Assembly: GCA_949752735.1 (NCBI GenBank) | Contig: OX457047.1 | Span: forward strand, 4,860,467 to 4,924,466 | Source: Lumbricus terrestris | Lineage: Eukaryota > Annelida > Clitellata > Crassiclitellata > Lumbricidae | Length of the DNA stretch: 64,000 nt | Direction: 5' to 3' | In this document: positions 30,629 through 43,781 of the stretch, piece after piece | How positions within the stretch are numbered: position 1 is the stretch's first letter | Layout: each line of letters begins with the position of its first letter | The notes under the pieces: model-generated | The model's database searches: none | The model's input: the letters and a program-made list of their open reading frames with translations, nothing else | What the model was told of the DNA's origin: nothing | Position numbers and translations under genes: made by a program

Positions 30629-30694
<66 letters not shown>
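30629..30694 (+). repeat. (AT)n microsatellite
   Basis: Uninterrupted AT for about 65 bp. The poly-Tyr/Ile frames are artefacts. Confidence 0.97.
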
Positions 30695-30697
<3 letters not shown>

Positions 30698-30806
30698 CGA
30701 TATTATTACATGGCAATGTTCTACGTGTGTGATTCTGTGACCGGTTGGTTACAATGTGTTTTTTTCTTGATAAACAGAGAATATAGGCAATGACCGCTAG
30801 CATTGA

Positions 30807-30842
30807 ACACCTTTTAAACGTTGTTACAAATTGCTATAATTA
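30807..30842 (+). promoter_or_regulatory. PSE-TATA promoter at 30.8 kb (last of array)
   Basis: ACACCTTTTAAACG, then TATAATTATG at offset 28; predicted +1 T30867. I find no further canonical pair from here to the window end. Confidence 0.7.
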
Positions 30843-30979
30843 TGTAAAAGTGGTTCGCTACAAACTTGCCATAAACAGCTTTAAAATAATTTAAATTGGT
30901 TTATATAAAATGTGACCTATGTAATCATATAAATGAAGAACACTAAGCTTCAGTGTTGGAAATGAACCTTGCCACTTCC

Positions 30980-31150
30980 TATAGTCAGATAGTGCCTGTC
31001 CCAGGTCGGATTAAGGAAGGAGGGCGACATTAATCATATTTGTAGCTGCACAAAATCGTCCAGTCACAATTGTCCAACTAAGCTCTAAACAATCTCAATG
31101 TAGCCTACTGGAAGATCTTTAGAGGCAGCTCGGTGCTTGCAAAATCTTTA
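30980..31150 (+). repeat. Repeat unit shared with 30240-30400
   Basis: Both contain CACAAAATCGTCCAGT, TGTCCAACTAAGCTCTA and TGGAAGATCTTTAGAGGCA. Each follows a PSE-TATA locus, so this is a local duplication. Related sequence is at 4560-4680 and 8860-9000. Confidence 0.7.
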
Positions 31151-31578
31151 AGATAAAAACATTCAATGAAAAGCTACAATCTCATTTACGTTACATCATA
31201 ACACATCGTTGACAGTTACACAACTTTGAGCTACCGAGTTAAATAAACGTCCACAAGCGAAAGCAAAAGATATTAACGGAGCTAAACCTAAGTTCAGTTT
31301 TTGTAGTTCGCTGAAAAATACAATACATTCGCAAAAGCTCATAATTAACGAAGACTATCAACTGAATGCCATATTTGTATATCATATTATGATTATAATA
31401 GCAATAAAATGCAGGAAAACTTTTGAATTTAATTATATGTACATAATTATTGTGCTAACTTTCGCGTCCCCTAAAACGATGTGACTCGTCATGTATTATA
31501 ATATCGATCCATCTATTTATCTACGGACTTTATGTATTGCCTTTCAGTATAACTATACAGCGGCGTCTCCGTCATATT

Positions 31579-31579
31579 A

Positions 31580-31635
<56 letters not shown>

Positions 31636-31640
31636 TTATT
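31579..31640 (+). repeat. (ATT)n microsatellite
   Basis: About 18 ATT units and a T-rich end. Confidence 0.95.
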
Positions 31641-31896
31641 TTTTTTTTAAATTTTTTTTGCCCCGAGGTATACATATTAAGCTACATATTTTCATTTAAT
31701 GATGTGATGTTTACATCACAAAAAATTCAACTTCGGTACATGCTCCGCGGCTTCAAGGATCAAACAATTATACGGTTCCACGCGCAAGCTTAGAATGAGG
31801 CTCTCTCTCCATCATTTCGAATATTCTCCTTGTGGTTTGCCTTCCATTCCGCGGGACTGGCCCAACTCTTTCTTTTAATTACTCGAGATTTTCTGC

Positions 31897-32545
31897 TTGG
31901 TTGTGCATGTAACTAACCTTTGTAGATCTTGCTTTTATCACATCAGGGCAATACGTCACATTAGGTCGGCTCTGTCTAAGGATATGTCGAAGACTTTAGC
32001 TTGCGCCCTTGTCTCCTCTCGCCTTGATTATGCTAATGCGATTTTTGTTGGCATTTCAGACTATGAGCTACATAGGCTGCAACGCATCCAAAATTCTTTA
32101 GCCCGGGTTGTGCTGCGTGTCCCACTACGATCAAGTTCCTCAGTTTTACTTCATCAGCTGCATTGGCTTCCTGTCGAGTTTAGGATTAAATTTAAATTGG
32201 CCTGTTTAACCTACAAATCCCTCTCTACCGGTACACCTCCCTACCTTCAGTCACTGCTTACTCCTTAGATTCCTTCTCGTTGCCTCCGATCATCAAACAT
32301 GGGTCTTTTAGTTGAACCTCGATGCAGAACTGTTATGGGCTCGCGTGCATTCCATGCCTCTGCTCCCAAAGAATGGAATCTACTTCCACTCTCTCTTCGT
32401 TGCTCAAATTCACTCCCTACTTAAAAAAAACGGCTCAAAACTCACTATTTTTCTTTGGCTTTCAAGCGCATGGACCTTTAACTGCATCTTCCTCTGGCGG
32501 CTAACTATCCGCGCCTCAGATTCAGACTTTGGTGTGACCTTGCGC
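31897..32545 (+). pseudogene. CR1/L2-type LINE RT C-terminus
   Basis: 31930-32268 encodes ALVSSRLDYANAIFVGI, LHRLQRIQNSLARVV and LHQLHWLPVEFRIKFKL. This is the conserved region after the polymerase domain in CR1/L2/jockey-group LINEs. After a stop and frameshift, GSRAFHASAPKEWNLLPLSL follows. It ends at an (AAT)n run, a typical 3' tail. 5'-truncated and dead. Confidence 0.85.
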
Positions 32546-32560
32546 GCGTAATAAATTTAT

Positions 32561-32561
<1 letters not shown>

Positions 32562-32621
<60 letters not shown>
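32562..32621 (+). repeat. (AAT)n tail/microsatellite
   Basis: Follows the LINE fragment directly and probably started as its 3' tail. Confidence 0.9.
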
Positions 32622-32622
<1 letters not shown>

Positions 32623-32904
32623 TAGACTTATCCATAGCTAATCTCATCGCACTAATTATAATGATAAGGTCCTCATCTCCATGCATTTTAGTAAAACGCG
32701 ATTTTTTCTAAACATACGCGTCTTATTGTTTTGAAATCTTGCCACATGCCTTGAAATAATCTAAGCTACTAATATCCAGGTTTTCTCCAAAAAATATCTG
32801 TTAACACCAAATATAACTTTTTCAGGAGAGGAGATTAGAAATCTAAAGTGCTCATGAGCGGCGAACATAATAACGAATTATGCTTTTATAAACATTGGCT
32901 CCTC

Positions 32905-33060
32905 TTCTTATACTTTCTGCCATACAAAGGCGACATATTACCCGTTATACGCTAACGTAACGCTTAAGCACTCACCAGTGTCGCCCTAATCGCGATTGTA
33001 ATTCTACATAACATTGTATCCGTAATAAACGACGTCCGTCAGGCTCCATGTCTGCTGGGC
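32905..33060 (+). repeat. Diverged copy of the satellite spacer
   Basis: CTTATACTTTCTGCC to GTCAGGCTCCATGTCTG matches the spacers at about 36116, 37071 and 38026, with more differences. Confidence 0.85.
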
Positions 33061-33159
33061 TGTCCGGCTGTCTACCTGTCCGTCTGCGTGTGTTCCTCTA
33101 TATGTCTGTACGTGTGACCGTTCAACAGACTGACTGACTAACCATCCGTCTACGTGTCT

Positions 33160-36100
33160 GTCCCGCTGTCTGTCTGTGCGTATGTCCCTTGGTCAGTCTG
33201 TTTACCTGTCCTTCTGTGTGTCTGTCTCTCTGTCTGTCTGTACGTATGTCTCTAGGTCAGTCTGTTTACCTGTCCTTCTGTGTGTCTGTCTCGCTGTCTG
33301 TCTGTGCGTATGTCCCTTGGTCCGTCTGTTTACCTGTCCTTCTGTTTGTCTGTCTCGCTGTCTGTCTGTACGCATGTCCCTTGGTCAGTCTGTTTACCTG
33401 TCCTTCTGTGTGTCTGTCTCGCTGTCTGTCTGTACGTATGTCCCTTGGTCCGTCTGTTTACCTGTCCTTCTGTGTGTCTGTCTCTCTGTCTGTCTGTGCG
33501 TATGTCCGTTGGTCCGTCTGTTTACCTGTCCTTCTGTGTGTCTGTCTCGCTGTCTGTCTGTGCGTATGTCCCTTGGTCAGTTTGCTTACCTGTCCTTCTG
33601 TGTGTCTGTCTCGCTGTCTGTCTGTGCGTATGTCCCTTGGTCCGTCTGTTTACCTGTCCTTCTGTGTGTCTGTTTCTCTGTCTGTCTGTGCGTATGTCCC
33701 TTGGTCAGTCCGCTTACCTGTCCTTCTGTGTGTCTGTCTCGCTGTCTGTCTGTGCGTATGTCCCTTGGTCCGTCTGTTTACCTGTCCTTCTGTGTGTCTG
33801 TCTCGCTGTCTGTCTGTGCGTATGTCCCCTAGTCAGTCGGCTTACCTGTCCTTCTGTGTGTCTGTCTCGCTGTCTGTCTGTGCGTATGTCCCTTGGTCCG
33901 TCTGCTTACCTGTCCTTCTGTGTGTCTGTCTCGCTGTCTGTCTGTACGTATGTCCCTTGGTCCGTCTGTTTACCTGTTCCTTCTGTGTGTCTGTCTCTCT
34001 GTCTGTTTGTGCGTATGTCCGTTGGTCCGTCTGTTTACCTGTCCTTCTGTGTGTCTGTCTCGCTGTCTGTCTGTGCGTATGTCCCTTGGTCAGTCTGCTT
34101 ACCTGTCCTTCTGTGTGTCTGTCTCGCTGTCTGTCTGTGCGTATGTCCCTTGGTCCGTCTGTTTACCTGTCCTTCTGTGTGTCTGTCTCGCTGTCTGTCT
34201 GTGCGTATGTCCCTTGGTCAGTCTGCTTACCTGTCCTTCTGTGTGTCTGTCTCGCTGTCTGTCTGTGCGTATGTCCCTTGGTCCGTCTGTTTACCTGTCC
34301 TTCTGTGTGTCTGTCTCGCTGTCTGTCTGTGCGTATGTCCCTTGGTCCGTCTGTTTACCTGTCCTTCTGTGTGTCTGTCTCTCTGTCTGTCTGTGCGTAT
34401 GTCCGTTGGTCCGTCTGTTTACCTGTCCTTCTGTGTGTCTGTCTCGCTGTCTGTCTGTGCGTATGTCCCTTGGTCAGTCTGCTTACCTGTCCTTCTGTGT
34501 GTCTGTCTCGCTGTCTGTCTGTGCGTATGTCCCTTGGTCCGTCTGTTTACCTGTCCTTCTGTGTGTCTGTTTCTCTGTCTGTCTGTGCGTATGTCCCTTG
34601 GTCAGTCCGCTTACCTGTCCTTCTGTTTGTCTGTCTCGCTGTCTGTCTGTGCGTATGTCCCTTGGTCCGTCTGTTTACCTGTCCTTCTGTGTGTCTGTCT
34701 CGCTGTCTGTCTGTGCGTATGTCCCTTAGTCAGTCGGCTTACCTGTCCTTCTGTGTGTCTGTCTCGCTGTCTGTCTGTGCGTATGTCCCTTGGTCCGTCT
34801 GCTTACCTGTCCTTCTGTGTGTCTGTCTCGCTGTCTGTCTGTACGTATGTCCCTTGGTCCGTCTGTTTACCTGTTCCTTCTGTGTGTCTGTCTCTCTGTC
34901 TGTTTGTGCGTATGTCCGTTGGTCCGTCTGTTTACCTGTCCTTCTGTGTGTCTGTCTCGCTGTCTGTCTGTGCGTATGTCCCTTGGTCAGTCTGCTTACC
35001 TGTCCTTCTGTGTGTCTGTCTCGCTGTCTGTCTGTGCGTATGTCCCTTGGTCCGTCTGTTTACCTGTCCTTCTGTGTGTCTGTCTCGCTGTCTGTCTGTG
35101 CGTATGTCCCTTGGTCAGTCTGCTTACCTGTCCTTCTGTGTGTCTGTCTCGCTGTCTGTCTGTGCGTATGTCCCTTGGTCCGTCTGTTTACCTGTCCTTC
35201 TGTGTGTCTGTCTCGCTGTCTGTCTGTGCGTATGTCCCTTGGTCCGTCTGTTTACCTGTCCTTCTGTGTGTCTGACTCGCTGTCTGTCTGTGCGTATGCC
35301 CCTTAGTCAGTCGGCTTACCTGTCCTTCTGTGTGTCTGTCTCGCTGTCTGTCTGTGCGTATGTCCCTTGGTCCGTCTGCTTACCTGTCCTTCTGTGTGTC
35401 TGTCTCTCTGTCTGTCTGTGCGTATGTCCTTGGTCAGTCTGTTTACCTGTCCTTCTGTGTGTCTGTCTCTCTGTCTGTCTGAGCGTATGTCCGTTGGTCC
35501 GTCTCTTTACCTGTCCTTCTGTGTGTCTGTCTCGCTGTCTGTCTGTGCGTATGTCTTTTGGTCAGTCTGTTTACCTGTCCTTCTGTGTGTCTGTCTCTCT
35601 GTCTGTCTGTGCGTATGTCCCTTGGTCAGTCTGTTTACCTGTGCTTCTGTGTGTCTGTTTCTCTGTCTGTCTGTGCGTATGTCCCTTGGTCAGTCTGTTT
35701 ACCTGTCCTTCTGTTTGTCTGTCTCTCTGTCTGTCTGTGCGTATGTCCCTTGGTCAGTCTGTTTACCTGTCCTTCTGTGTGTCTGTCTCTCTGTCTGTCT
35801 GTGCGTATGTCCCTTGGTCAGTCTGCTTACCTGTCCTTCTGTGTGTCTGTCTCGCTGTCAGTCTGTGCGTAAGTCCCTTGGTCAGTCTGTTTACCTGTCC
35901 TTCTGTGTGTCTGTCTCTCTGTCTGTCTGTGCGTATGTCCCTTGGTCAGTCTGCTTACCAGTCCTTCTGTGTGTCTGTCTCGCTGTCTGTCTGTGTGTGT
36001 GTCCGTTGTCCAGTCTGTCTGTCTACCTGTCCTTCTGTGTGTCTGTCCCGCTGTCTGTCTGTACTTATGTCCGTTGGTCAATCCGTCTGCTTGCATGACC

Positions 36101-38910
36101 TTCTATGTGTCTGTCCTTATACTTTCTGCCAAACAAGGGCAAAATATTAGCCGTTATACGCTAACGTAACGCTTAAGCACTCACCAGTGTCGCCCTAATC
36201 GCGATTGTAATTCTACATAACATTGTATCCAGTATAAACTACGTCCGTCAGGCTCCATGTCTGTTGGACTGTCCGGCTGCCTATCTGTCCGTCTGCGTGT
36301 GTTCGTCAACATGTGTGTACGTGAGCCCGTTCAATAGACTGACTGACTAACCATCCGTCTATGTGTCTGTCTGTGTGTATGCCCGTTGGTCCGTCTGTCT
36401 ATCTGTCCTTCTGTGTGTCTGTCTCGCTGTCTGTCTGTGCGTATGTCCCTTAGTCAGTCGGCTTACCTGTCCTTCTGTGTGTCTGTCTCGCTGTCTGTCT
36501 GTGCGTATGTCCCTTGGTCCGTCTGCTTACCTGTCCTTCTGTGTGTCTGTCTCTCTGTCTGTCTGTGCGTATGTCCTTGGTCAGTCTGTTTACCTGTCCT
36601 TCTGTGTGTCTGTCTCTCTGTCTGTCTGAGCGTATGTCCGTTGGTCCGTCTCTTTACCTGTCCTTCTGTGTGTCTGTCTCGCTGTCTGTCTGTGCGTATG
36701 TCCCTAGGTCAGTCTGTTTACCTGTCCTTCTGTGTGTCTGTCTCGCTGTCTGTCTGTGCGTATGTCCCTTGGTCCGTCTGTTTACCTGTCCTTCTGTGTG
36801 TCTGTCTCTCTGTCTGTCTGTGCGTATGTCCGTTGGTCCGTCTGTTTACCTGTCCTTCTGTGTGTCTGTCTCACTGTCTGTCTGTGCGTATGTCCCTTGG
36901 TCAGTCTGCTTACCTGTCCTTCTGTGTGTCTGTCTCGCTGTCTGTCTGTGTGTGTGTCCGTTGTCCAGTCTGTCTGTCTACCTGTCCTTCTGTGTGTCTG
37001 TCCCGCTGTCTGTCTGTGCTTATGTCCGTTGGTCAATCCGTCTGCTTGCATGGCCTTCTATGTGTCTGTCCTTATACTTTCTGCCAAACAAGGGCAAAAT
37101 ATTAGCCGTTATACGCTAACGTAACGCTTAAGCACTCACCAGTGTCGCCCTAATCGCGATTGTAATTCTACATAACATTGTATCCAGTATAAACTACGTC
37201 CGTCAGGCTCCATGTCTGTTGGACTGTCCGGCTGCCTATCTGTCCGTCTGCGTGTGTTCGTCAATATGTGTGTACGTGAGCCCGTTCAATAGACTGACTG
37301 ACTAACCATCCGTCTATGTGTCTGTCTGTGTGTATGCCCGTTGGTCCGTCTGTCTATCTGTCCTTCTGTGTGTCTGCCTCGCTGTCTGTCTGTGCGTATG
37401 TCCCTTAGTCAGTCGGCTTACCTGTCCTTCTGTGTGTCTGTCTCGCTGTCTGTCTGTGCGTATGTCCCTTGGTCCGTCTGCTTACCTGTCCTTCTGTGTG
37501 TCTGTCTCTCTGTCTGTCTGTGCGTATGTCCTTGGTCAGTCTGTTTACCTGTCCTTCTGTGTGTCTGTGTCTCTGTCTGTCTGAGCGTATGTCCGTTGGT
37601 CCGTCTCTTTACCTGTCCTTCTGTGTGTCTGTCTCGCTGTCTGTCTGTGCGTATGTCCCTAGGTCAGTCTGTTTACCTGTCCTTCTGTGTGTCTGTCTCG
37701 CTGTCTGTCTGTGCGTATGTCCCTTGGTCCGTCTGTTTACCTGTCCTTCTGTGTGTCTGTCTCTCTGTCTGTCTGTGCGTATGTCCCTTGGTCCGTCTGT
37801 TTACCTGTCCTTCTGTGTGTCTGTCTCACTGTCTGTCTGTGCGTATGTCCCTTGGTCAGTCTGCTTACCTGTCCTTCTGTGTGTCTGTCTCGCTGTCTGT
37901 CTGTGTGTGTGTCCGTTGTCCAGTCTGTCTGTCTACCTGTCCTTCTGTGTGTCTGTCCCGCTGTCTGTCTGTGCTTATGTCCGTTGGTCAATCCGTCTGC
38001 TTGCATGGCCTTCTATGTGTCTGTCCTTATACTTTCTGCCAAACAAGGGCAAAATATTAGCCGTTATACGCTAACGTAACGCTTAAGCACTCACCAGTGT
38101 CGCCCTAATCGCGATTGTAATTCTACATAACATTGTATCCAGTATAAACTACGTCCGTCAGGCTCCATGTCTGTTGGACTGTCCGGCTGCCTATCTGTCC
38201 GTCTGCGTGTGTTCGTCAATATGTGTGTACGTGAGCCCGTTCAATAGACTGACTGACTAACCATCCGTCTATGTGTCTGTCTGTGTGTATGCCCGTTGGT
38301 CCGTCTGTCTATCTGTCCTTCTGTGTGTCTGCCTCGCTGTCTGTCTGTGCGTATGTCCCTTAGTCAGTCGGCTTACCTGTCCTTCTGTGTGTCTGTCTCG
38401 CTGTCTGTCTGTGCGTATGTCCCTTGGTCCGTCTGCTTACCTGTCCTTCTGTGTGTCTGTCTCTCTGTCTGTCTGTGCGTATGTCCTTGGTCAGTCTGTT
38501 TACCTGTCCTTCTGTGTGTCTGTGTCTCTGTCTGTCTGAGCGTATGTCCGTTGGTCCGTCTCTTTACCTGTCCTTCTGTGTGTCTGTCTCGCTGTCTGTC
38601 TGTGCGTATGTCCCTAGGTCAGTCTGTTTACCTGTCCTTCTGTGTGTCTGTCTCGCTGTCTGTCTGTGCGTATGTCCCTTGGTCCGTCTGTTTACCTGTC
38701 CTTCTGTGTGTCTGTCTCTCTGTCTGTCTGTGCGTATGTCCCTTGGTCCGTCTGTTTACCTGTCCTTCTGTGTGTCTGTCTCGCTGTCTGTCTGTGCGTA
38801 TGTCCCTTGGTCAGTCTGCTTACCTGTCCTTCTGTGTGTCTGTCTCGCTGTCTGTCTGTGCGTATGTCCCTTGGTCCGTCTGTTTACCTGTCCTTCTGTG
38901 TGTCTGTTAT
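33160..38910 (+). repeat. 64-bp satellite array
   Basis: Monomer of the form GTATGTCCCTTGGTCAGTCT... TTACCTGTCCTTCTGTGTG... of 64 bp, about 80-90 copies. As 64 is not divisible by 3 and the monomer lacks stops, all three forward frames stay open. This gives frames of up to 956 codons rich in Cys, Leu, Ser and Val that are not credible proteins. A duplication of about 897 bp is visible (CTGTTCCTTCTG at 33974 and 34871). Confidence 0.95.
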
Positions 38911-38980
38911 GATGGTAATATTAATATTTTTTCTTTAATTAAACGCCTGCAAGACGCACTGCGCTTTACATTTACAGGTT
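36116..38980 (+). repeat. 955-bp higher-order repeat
   Basis: Three near-identical blocks of period 955, each with a unique spacer of about 240 bp (GGGCAAAATATTAGCCG ... ACTAACCATCCGTCTA) plus 11-12 satellite monomers. The near identity implies very recent tandem duplication or homogenisation. Confidence 0.9.
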
Positions 38981-39029
38981 ATGCAGTACTCTTAATTAAA
39001 CTTAACTACCAACTGAACAGACAGCTTTG

Positions 39030-39145
39030 TAATTACACGGCGCCAATGGCAGCCTACAAAGCAAATCCGCCCAACGGGGGCTCGAACTCACTACCTCTCG
39101 CACTCTTGGCCAGCGTGTTAACCATTACTCTACCGGGCCCCCAAT
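39030..39145 (-). mobile_element. tRNA-like SINE head
   Basis: Minus strand GGGGGCCCGGTAGAGTAATG, GTTAACACGCTGGCC (A box region) and GAGTTCGAGCCCCC (B box). It resembles a tRNA through the B box, but the acceptor stem cannot be closed convincingly, so SINE or tRNA pseudogene. Confidence 0.6.
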
Positions 39146-39335
39146 TGGTAACGTTGGTGGTGATGATGGAGCTGATGACAATGATGATAATAATTATAAC
39201 AATGACGATGATGATGAAAATTATGATGATGATGACGACTATGCAGCCGCAGATTATGATACTGATTACACCCTATTTTTACGACGATATTGAAGATTAA
39301 GATGATGATGATGAAGACAAACTATGATTATGACT

Positions 39336-39910
39336 AGCCGGGGTACCCGGCGTTGCCCGGGAAATTTAGGATACGACCCGGTCCCGGCCACAACCTCAAC
39401 ACACCTCACCCCATTCCACCCCATCCCACAACATCCAACCACACTTCGACCTCCACCGGTACGCCACCCGTGAAATTTGGGTTTTCGGAAAAATTTCCTC
39501 ACCCCAATATCCCATACCCCACACCCCTCTCCCATCCCCAACCCCACTCCATCGCCCACCACCCCACACCCATGGCATCGGAATGGAAATTTATTGGCTC
39601 CCATGGTGGTAGAGATTCGCCAACCACTCCACCGGGTGGCTCTGATGGCCCTCTGTCTAGGTACAAAGCTTCAGAGAAATTTTTGAAAAAGTAGACTTTG
39701 GGGGTTTCGCCCCCTCCCTGGACCCATGGTGGTACGGAATCGCCAACCCCTCGTTTGGGTGTCTCCTGCCGAGACCTAAACAGTAGTGAAGGTTTAGAGT
39801 GAAAAGCTCAAAAACTGTGGAAATGCATCCCGGTCAAACAGACAGACAGACAGACATACAGACATACAGACATACAGACAGACAGAATTTTCTCTTTATT
39901 TATATAGATA
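39336..39910 (+). mobile_element. Dispersed repeat GGGGTACCCGGCGTTGCC, fullest copy
   Basis: Head at 39340, CATGGTGGTAGAGATTCGCC blocks, CATCCCGGTCAAACAG, a CAGA-type microsatellite, and the end TTTATTTATATAGATAAAG. Best reference copy for the family listed at 6775. Confidence 0.7.
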
Positions 39911-40007
39911 AAGTGATCACGATGCCCATGATGATGGAGCTGATGATAATGGAATAGATCTAAGGAAAAAATTGATTGTATACAAGGATTGTCACATCGT
40001 TTTAGTA

Positions 40008-40197
40008 ATTAGGTGCGGATGATTAAGTCAGAAAGAAACCTTTAGTCTAGTTGCATCTGAAATTGCATAATAATTATTATGCATTTCATTGTATACGACT
40101 GATTAGGGGCCTGTAGTTGTAGCAGATTACAATGATACAGATGCTCAAAGGCAAAGTGCCGTAGCTAACGATAGTCGGTTTAGAATAGAATAATAAT
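40008..40197 (+). repeat. Segment duplicated at 63795-63963
   Basis: Shared GTGCGGAT, AAGTCAGAAAGAAACCT, TCTAGTTGCATCTGAA-like and GATAGTC. Two diverged copies about 23.8 kb apart. Confidence 0.75.
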
Positions 40198-40199
40198 TA

Positions 40200-41310
40200 T
40201 TATTATTAGCAAAGTTGCTTATAGGCAGGTTACATGCAGCGCTGGTTAATATTTACGAAGTCATCTCTGGCGCAGGCCTAAGGGTGCGAGACTCCATAAA
40301 CTACAAGCATCGCCATTCTCCTTTAACTGTATAAAAGTGCTTCTACAACTGCACAAATCCCTTTAGAATTAACATTTTGTGTACAACTGCATGTTAAAAA
40401 AGCCCTGGTTACTTGGATAATTTAATCATAATTTCGAAAGTTCTTCTAAAATGCCACTCCAAAGTCAATTGTACGGCACCAGCTTATTCAGAAGCACTGC
40501 ATCGAGTCAGCAGGCTGTTCAAAGGGTAGTCAAGTAAGATGTTAGAGTCTGGTAGCCAGAGGGTCAGATGTTCATGAGGTGTCGTTTAGGAATGTGGAGG
40601 ATCCCGAGGATCAGAAGAATGGGGTATCATTTCTTTTGAACAGACGAGACATTGGGAGAAAATTTCAAGGCGTGATAACCAGAACCAATTATTCACGTTT
40701 CTCTACAGCTTGACCTACCTAAATCCTGTACTAGCTGGCAGCATGAAAAATGGACCAAATGCAGCCTGATTTAATGCAGACATGATTCCATATATAACCC
40801 TGGTGAATATCTAGATCTCTCTGACTTAATTTCAATTGGCTGTTGATGTTTACATTAGTGTAATTTATCGAAAATTACTTTTTGTGTAGTTGTGAAAAAT
40901 TGCATAAGCCTACAGCGAGATTCCAGTCAAGTAGACCATAATCGATAGGAATACTATTTGTATGGGCACCCATGGGAGAGTTAAAAGTCATTGTTACCGT
41001 TTTCAGCAGGAGCTTAAACAAATGCAAGGCAGAAAATTAGGAACTTTTTTATTTCTAAAGAGATTTCTATACTTAAATTTCTGACTTTCATTGAAGTGTA
41101 TCATTCGTAACATTAGTATTTCAATGAGAAGAAATTTCTTAAACCCCAAAAGTAGTAGTTAGAAAAATAGGTGTAAATTTTCCAGGGGGCAAGTGCCCCC
41201 CTTGCCCCTATGTGCGGGCGCCCATGCATCTGCCCCTTTACGTTTTTACCTACTTGACAAATGACTTAGATTTTAAGATTTTGCGAATGGCTTGTCCCGC
41301 TTTAAATTTG
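40200..41310. other. No gene recognised
   Basis: About 1.1 kb. CACCAGCTTATTCAGAAGC...GTCAGCAGG near 40475-40540 recurs in altered form at 24885-24970 and 21420-21470. Confidence 0.4.
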
Positions 41311-41314
41311 AATG

Positions 41315-41625
41315 TATCCCGAAGTTACCTCGACTTGAATTTAAGTCTGAATTGAATGTATCCCGGAATTGCCTCGACTGAATGTAAGTCTGAATTGAAT
41401 GTATCCCGGAGTTGCCTCGACTTGAATTTAAGTCTGGATTAAATGTATCCAGTAGTTATCTCGACTTGAATTTAAGTCTGGATTAAATGCATCCAGTAGT
41501 TGTCTCGACTTGAATTTCGGTCTGAATTGAACGGATCCTGGAGTTGCCTCGACTTGAATTTAAGTCTGGATTAAATATATGCAGTAGTTGTCTCGACTTG
41601 AATTTCGGTCTGAATTGAATGGATC
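41315..41625 (+). repeat. 44-bp minisatellite, site 1
   Basis: Unit with CTCGACTTGAATTTAAGTCT and ATGTATCCCGGAGTT; about seven units. The same unit is found at 55998-56124, 56455-56735 and 60745-60990. Confidence 0.9.
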
Positions 41626-41629
41626 CGCC

Positions 41630-41748
41630 GGACTCTCGTTTCGCTACTCATGCCCCTTTGATTCCCCCACAGGAGGGGGAATAGATTAAACGCTGTATCC
41701 ATGTCTATACGTCATTACACACATGCATACACGCGCGCGCACACAAAC

Positions 41749-41779
<31 letters not shown>

Positions 41780-41965
41780 CAGCTTAGGAGCATAAGGGGT
41801 TGGCACTCATAGAAATCCTTATCTACACTGGCGCTACATCTCAATCGGATAAACAAAGAGAGACAGCGGGGGTCGAACAAAACCGTACGAGCTTCATTAC
41901 CAACGGATCAACCTTGCAGCTAAATAAACAGGTTGCCCGCTTAACTCAACAGCACATGATGGCCC
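41630..41965 (-). mobile_element. Repeat family R with (CA)n, copy 1
   Basis: Contains ATTAAACGCTGTAT, a (CA)n run, AGGAGCATAAGGGGTTGGCA and, on the minus strand, TTTGTTCGACCCCC, which resembles a tRNA B box. Copies at 48915-49200 and 61600-61835. Confidence 0.6.
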
Positions 41966-42516
41966 CATAATAAGGGTTGTAAAAGTGATTCAACAACAAA
42001 CCATTGCTGCAACTTGCTCTGTAGGCTTAGTGCCTAATTGCATTTCTCTCTTATCTTCTTTTTAAAAGCTGTGCATTTGAAAAAAGTATTTGAAATGCTG
42101 GATGAGATCAGGGTTTAAATTGTGCCTGGACGGTCATAGACGGCGTCCATGCACTTATTTTCAAATCTGAACGCCGTCGTGCCACTTACCTCGTAGATCA
42201 TTGTCTGATTCCCATCAGTTAGTTTTCTACCATTCTCGTACTGCTCTCATGTGCACTTGTGCATTGTAGCCTTTAATTAGAATTTGGAAAATCCCGAGAT
42301 TGTATGTTGATACAATACACATCAATACACACAAACACACACGCGCGCAAACACACACAGACTGTGGGACACACACGCATGCACGCACACACACACACAT
42401 GCACCATCGAAATTTGCCAATTTATTCCACAATAATTATTAGGTAATACTTTTGGCACGACTCATGGTACGTCGCCAGATCTGACTATTCACTTTGAGAC
42501 GACAGCGCCGACTATA

Positions 42517-42700
<184 letters not shown>

Positions 42701-42959
42701 GTTTGAGGAGATGATGATAATACTGCTGATGATGCCGATGTTGTTCTTTTGGAGGTGGTGATGATAATGATGATGGCGAGGATGACGATAACGGCGACTA
42801 CGGCTCTGATGATGATGATTTTGTTCGTCTTAAGACCAGTCCATGGTCTGGATAGTGCCGTTATGGCGCTCCAAACCCTTCAGGTTGAATGGGTCTCCAA
42901 ATTCATTTCAGCTGCTCATTATGCCTATAATAGATCTACTTGTGTCTGTTTATTTATGA

Positions 42960-43777
42960 AACTCGTATTTTTACACCTTACAAACTGAAGGCCTCAAATC
43001 GGAGTCGGATAGAATACCTCAAAAGTCATGTAGACCTACAGCTTCAGCAAACCTAATATAAATATTATTGATTTTGTGCATAAGTAACGCCACTTACACT
43101 GACTCAGATCAGTAGGCTACAGAGAGTTTGTAAGCCTAGTCTCTTTAGCACGGCGTTTATAACAATGTAATTCCTAATAGGGTGGACCCATAATAAGACA
43201 TGCGTGGGGCCTTCAAAACAATACGTCAGTAAGACGCGCCTACAGGCCTCAAGTTTGTAGGCGGCCTCCACATTTATAAGTGTAGGTATACTCAGAAACG
43301 CAACTGTAGAAATATAATAATTTTCTTATGTAAAGCCCGTCATCACTGATGTATGTAGGTTAGGTCTAATATTGTTGCTAAGATGTGCCACATTACATGC
43401 ACAAAGATGTAACACATGGACGGCAAAAAGTATATTAGTGTATTCATTCATTTCAGGCATTTATATAGCGCCTCTTTAGTGTATTTACTCAGAAGCGCTT
43501 AATTTCTGATCGAACTTTAAATTTTGTGATTCCTTTCAGTGTGCGTCATATCTGAGTGAAGCTGGTTTTTAAATTATTCTTGCTATCAAAAACAAACATG
43601 GGGTTAGTTTGCGTTTGAAATTGACAAATATGAGGCTAAGCCAGACATTTTAAATCTGTGCTAGTCTAAACCACCAACAGCACTATAGGTTGGCTCTTTC
43701 TTACAGGTGCTATAGACCAATTTTTTCTTTTAACTTAAATTTTGTTGATAAGATTATGATTCAAACTAAATTGTGCT

Positions 43778-43780
<3 letters not shown>
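42960..43780. other. No gene recognised
   Basis: Includes only a short element end near 43445-43510 (TTTATATAGCGCCTC...AGAAGCGCTTAA), of the same kind as 6.6 and 29.7 kb. Confidence 0.4.

Positions 43781-43781
<1 letters not shown>

Noticed and set aside
33160..38910. CRISPR-like repeat array
   Set aside because: Direct 64-bp tandem monomers without unique spacers, in eukaryotic DNA.
33176..39300. Open frames of up to 956 codons rich in Cys, Leu, Ser and Val
   Set aside because: They are produced by a stop-free 64-bp satellite in all three frames; composition follows the repeat, and no domain or conserved frame exists.
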